This document shows positions 63,069 to 64,000 of a stretch of 64,000 bases of DNA, piece by piece. A program made the translations under genes and the position numbers. Below the pieces are notes generated by a model. It did not search any database and had not been told where the DNA came from. It worked only from the letters and a program-made list of their open reading frames with translations. This stretch comes from Cerasicoccus maritimus (GTDB lineage Bacteria; Verrucomicrobiota; Verrucomicrobiia; Opitutales; Cerasicoccaceae), in contig JAVDPD010000009.1 in NCBI GenBank assembly GCA_031296935.1, forward strand, positions 62,001 to 126,000, written 5' to 3'. Each line of letters starts with the position of its first letter. Positions within the stretch are counted from its first letter, which is position 1.

Positions 63069-63977
63069 ATGGGAAGTGAAGTTTTTCAAGATAGTTCAGT
63101 ACTGATCTTAGGCTGTGGCTACGTGGGAGTAGCCGTGGGCAAAGCGCTGGCCACTGCTGGCGCTCAAGTGGATGCGCTAACCCGAAATGTCGACCGAGCA
63201 GCGGAAGCCAATGGGTTTGCGCGGCAAGTCTACCGCTGTGATCTCGACTCCGCTGAATGGCATAGCCAGGTAGCCGAGCAGTACGACTTCGTGCTCAACT
63301 GCGTGAGCTCGGCGGGCAACGGCATGGAGGGCTACCGCAAGAGCTATATTGGTGGCATGGAGTCGGTCATTGCCTGGGCTCAGAGTAAGTCCATCGGCAC
63401 GTTTGCCTACACCAGCGCGACGAGTGTTTACCCGCACAGCGATGGACGCATCGTGACCGAGGAAGACGTGCCAGCTGACCTCACCGCGAGTGGCGATGTG
63501 CTCCGTGAAGCCGAAGAGCTGATCGAAAACGCGCCCGCTGGTTCGTGGGACCGCGCCTTCATTTTGCGCCTGGGCGCGATCTATGGCCCAACCCGTCACC
63601 ACCTGCTGGATGCCCTCAAGCGTGGGACGACCACTTTCCCCGGCGAAGGTGGTTTCTATCTAAATTACATTCACCTCGACGACATCGTGAGTTCGGTGCT
63701 GGCGGCATTTGCGTCGGCGGATTCCCCGGGTGGCGCGTTCAACGTAGTCGATGGCGACTACCCGACGAAGGCCGATGTCGTTGAATGGCTGGCCGAGCAA
63801 ATTGGCGCGCCGAAGCCGGTCTTTGACCCCAGCGCTCAAGGCCGCCGTGGTCCCATGCGCACCAACGCGCAAGGCAGCTTGCCGAACCGCCGGGTGTCCA
63901 ACGAAAAGCTCCGTCGCGAACTCGGCTGGACCCCGAAGTTTCCAGATTTCAAAGCTGGCTACGCAGGGCTGCTGTAA
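63069..63977 (+). CDS. NAD-dependent epimerase/dehydratase family protein
   Basis: The 302-residue protein has the Rossmann start SSVLILGCGYVGVAVGKALA, a YTSATSVYPHSDGRIVTEED segment with the catalytic-type Ser/Tyr, and NYIHLDDIVSSVLAAF with GAFNVVDGDYPTKADVVEWL. These are features of extended SDRs of the YeeZ/NAD-epimerase type. The substrate is unknown; sugar-nucleotide or quinone-related roles are both possible. ATG 63069 is the start. The frame ends at 63977, 23 bases before the window edge. Confidence 0.88.
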   Translation: MGSEVFQDSSVLILGCGYVGVAVGKALATAGAQVDALTRNVDRAAEANGFARQVYRCDLDSAEWHSQVAEQYDFVLNCVSSAGNGMEGYRKSYIGGMESVIAWAQSKSIGTFAYTSATSVYPHSDGRIVTEEDVPADLTASGDVLREAEELIENAPAGSWDRAFILRLGAIYGPTRHHLLDALKRGTTTFPGEGGFYLNYIHLDDIVSSVLAAFASADSPGGAFNVVDGDYPTKADVVEWLAEQIGAPKPVFDPSAQGRRGPMRTNAQGSLPNRRVSNEKLRRELGWTPKFPDFKAGYAGLL

Positions 63978-64000
63978 AGTCCGTAAGCTCGTGTTAAGTT

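Overview
The window looks like chromosomal DNA of a Gram-negative member of the Verrucomicrobiota, most likely an Opitutae/Puniceicoccales-type marine bacterium. The reasons are a PEP-CTERM exoprotein, LPS-assembly and outer-membrane genes (LptE-like, BamD-like, a DcaP-type porin), GH57 and CE4 carbohydrate enzymes, two DUF5069 genes, a DUF2330 gene, very long helical-repeat proteins and many small hairpin-type intergenic repeats. The phylum call is an inference from gene content and was not computed. No tRNA, rRNA, CRISPR array, phage or transposase gene was seen.

Layout. 1-9.7 kb: the end of an RNase E/G-type gene, a secreted protein of unknown function, a membrane acyltransferase, a GH57-type glycosidase facing a GPH-type sugar symporter, then a BamD-like/LptE-like pair. 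8.7-12.2 kb: rpmF-plsX-DUF3047-fabH, the classic ribosome/phospholipid/fatty-acid cluster, with an intrinsic terminator after rpmF and a 267-bp palindromic mobile-type element after plsX. 12.5-17 kb: a tightly overlapping four-gene operon built around two paralogous helical-repeat proteins. 17-22.8 kb: hemL, then a three-gene two-component cassette whose sensor carries an ethylene-receptor-like membrane domain. 22.8-26.6 kb: a nucleoside-permease-family protein, an orphan pair of oligopeptide-type ABC permeases and the PEP-CTERM protein. 26.7-29.7 kb: a TetR-headed gene set (AhpD-like, DUF1348, DUF5069, membrane protein) with two palindromic operators. 30-48.5 kb: mainly housekeeping genes (argH, trkA-trkH, tsaB-like, ligA, holA, ribD, rdgB) with a porin, DUF2330/DUF167 genes and a pseudo-rhomboid. 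48.6-57 kb: accessory DNA with secreted proteins, a CE4 deacetylase, an AraC regulator, an FAD oxidoreductase and an eroded relative of it, and an SDR/TetR pair. 57-64 kb: ppdK, tatC, a PlsC-like acyltransferase, a membrane protein with disordered tails and an NAD-dependent epimerase-like protein.

The most unusual points are: the ETR1-like sensor domain, which keeps the spacing of the copper/ethylene site but has Ser in place of the copper-binding Cys; an array of four 16-bp palindromes at an exact 23-bp period between two convergent genes; the four-gene helical-repeat operon with an overlooked 59-codon reading frame that overlaps both neighbours; a MITE-like element whose end supplies the start codon of a secreted-protein gene; a LigA in which all four zinc-finger cysteines are replaced; and a PPDK with a histone-like Lys/Ala-rich N-terminus. 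Several families of small inverted-repeat elements are scattered between genes, often at gene 3' ends.
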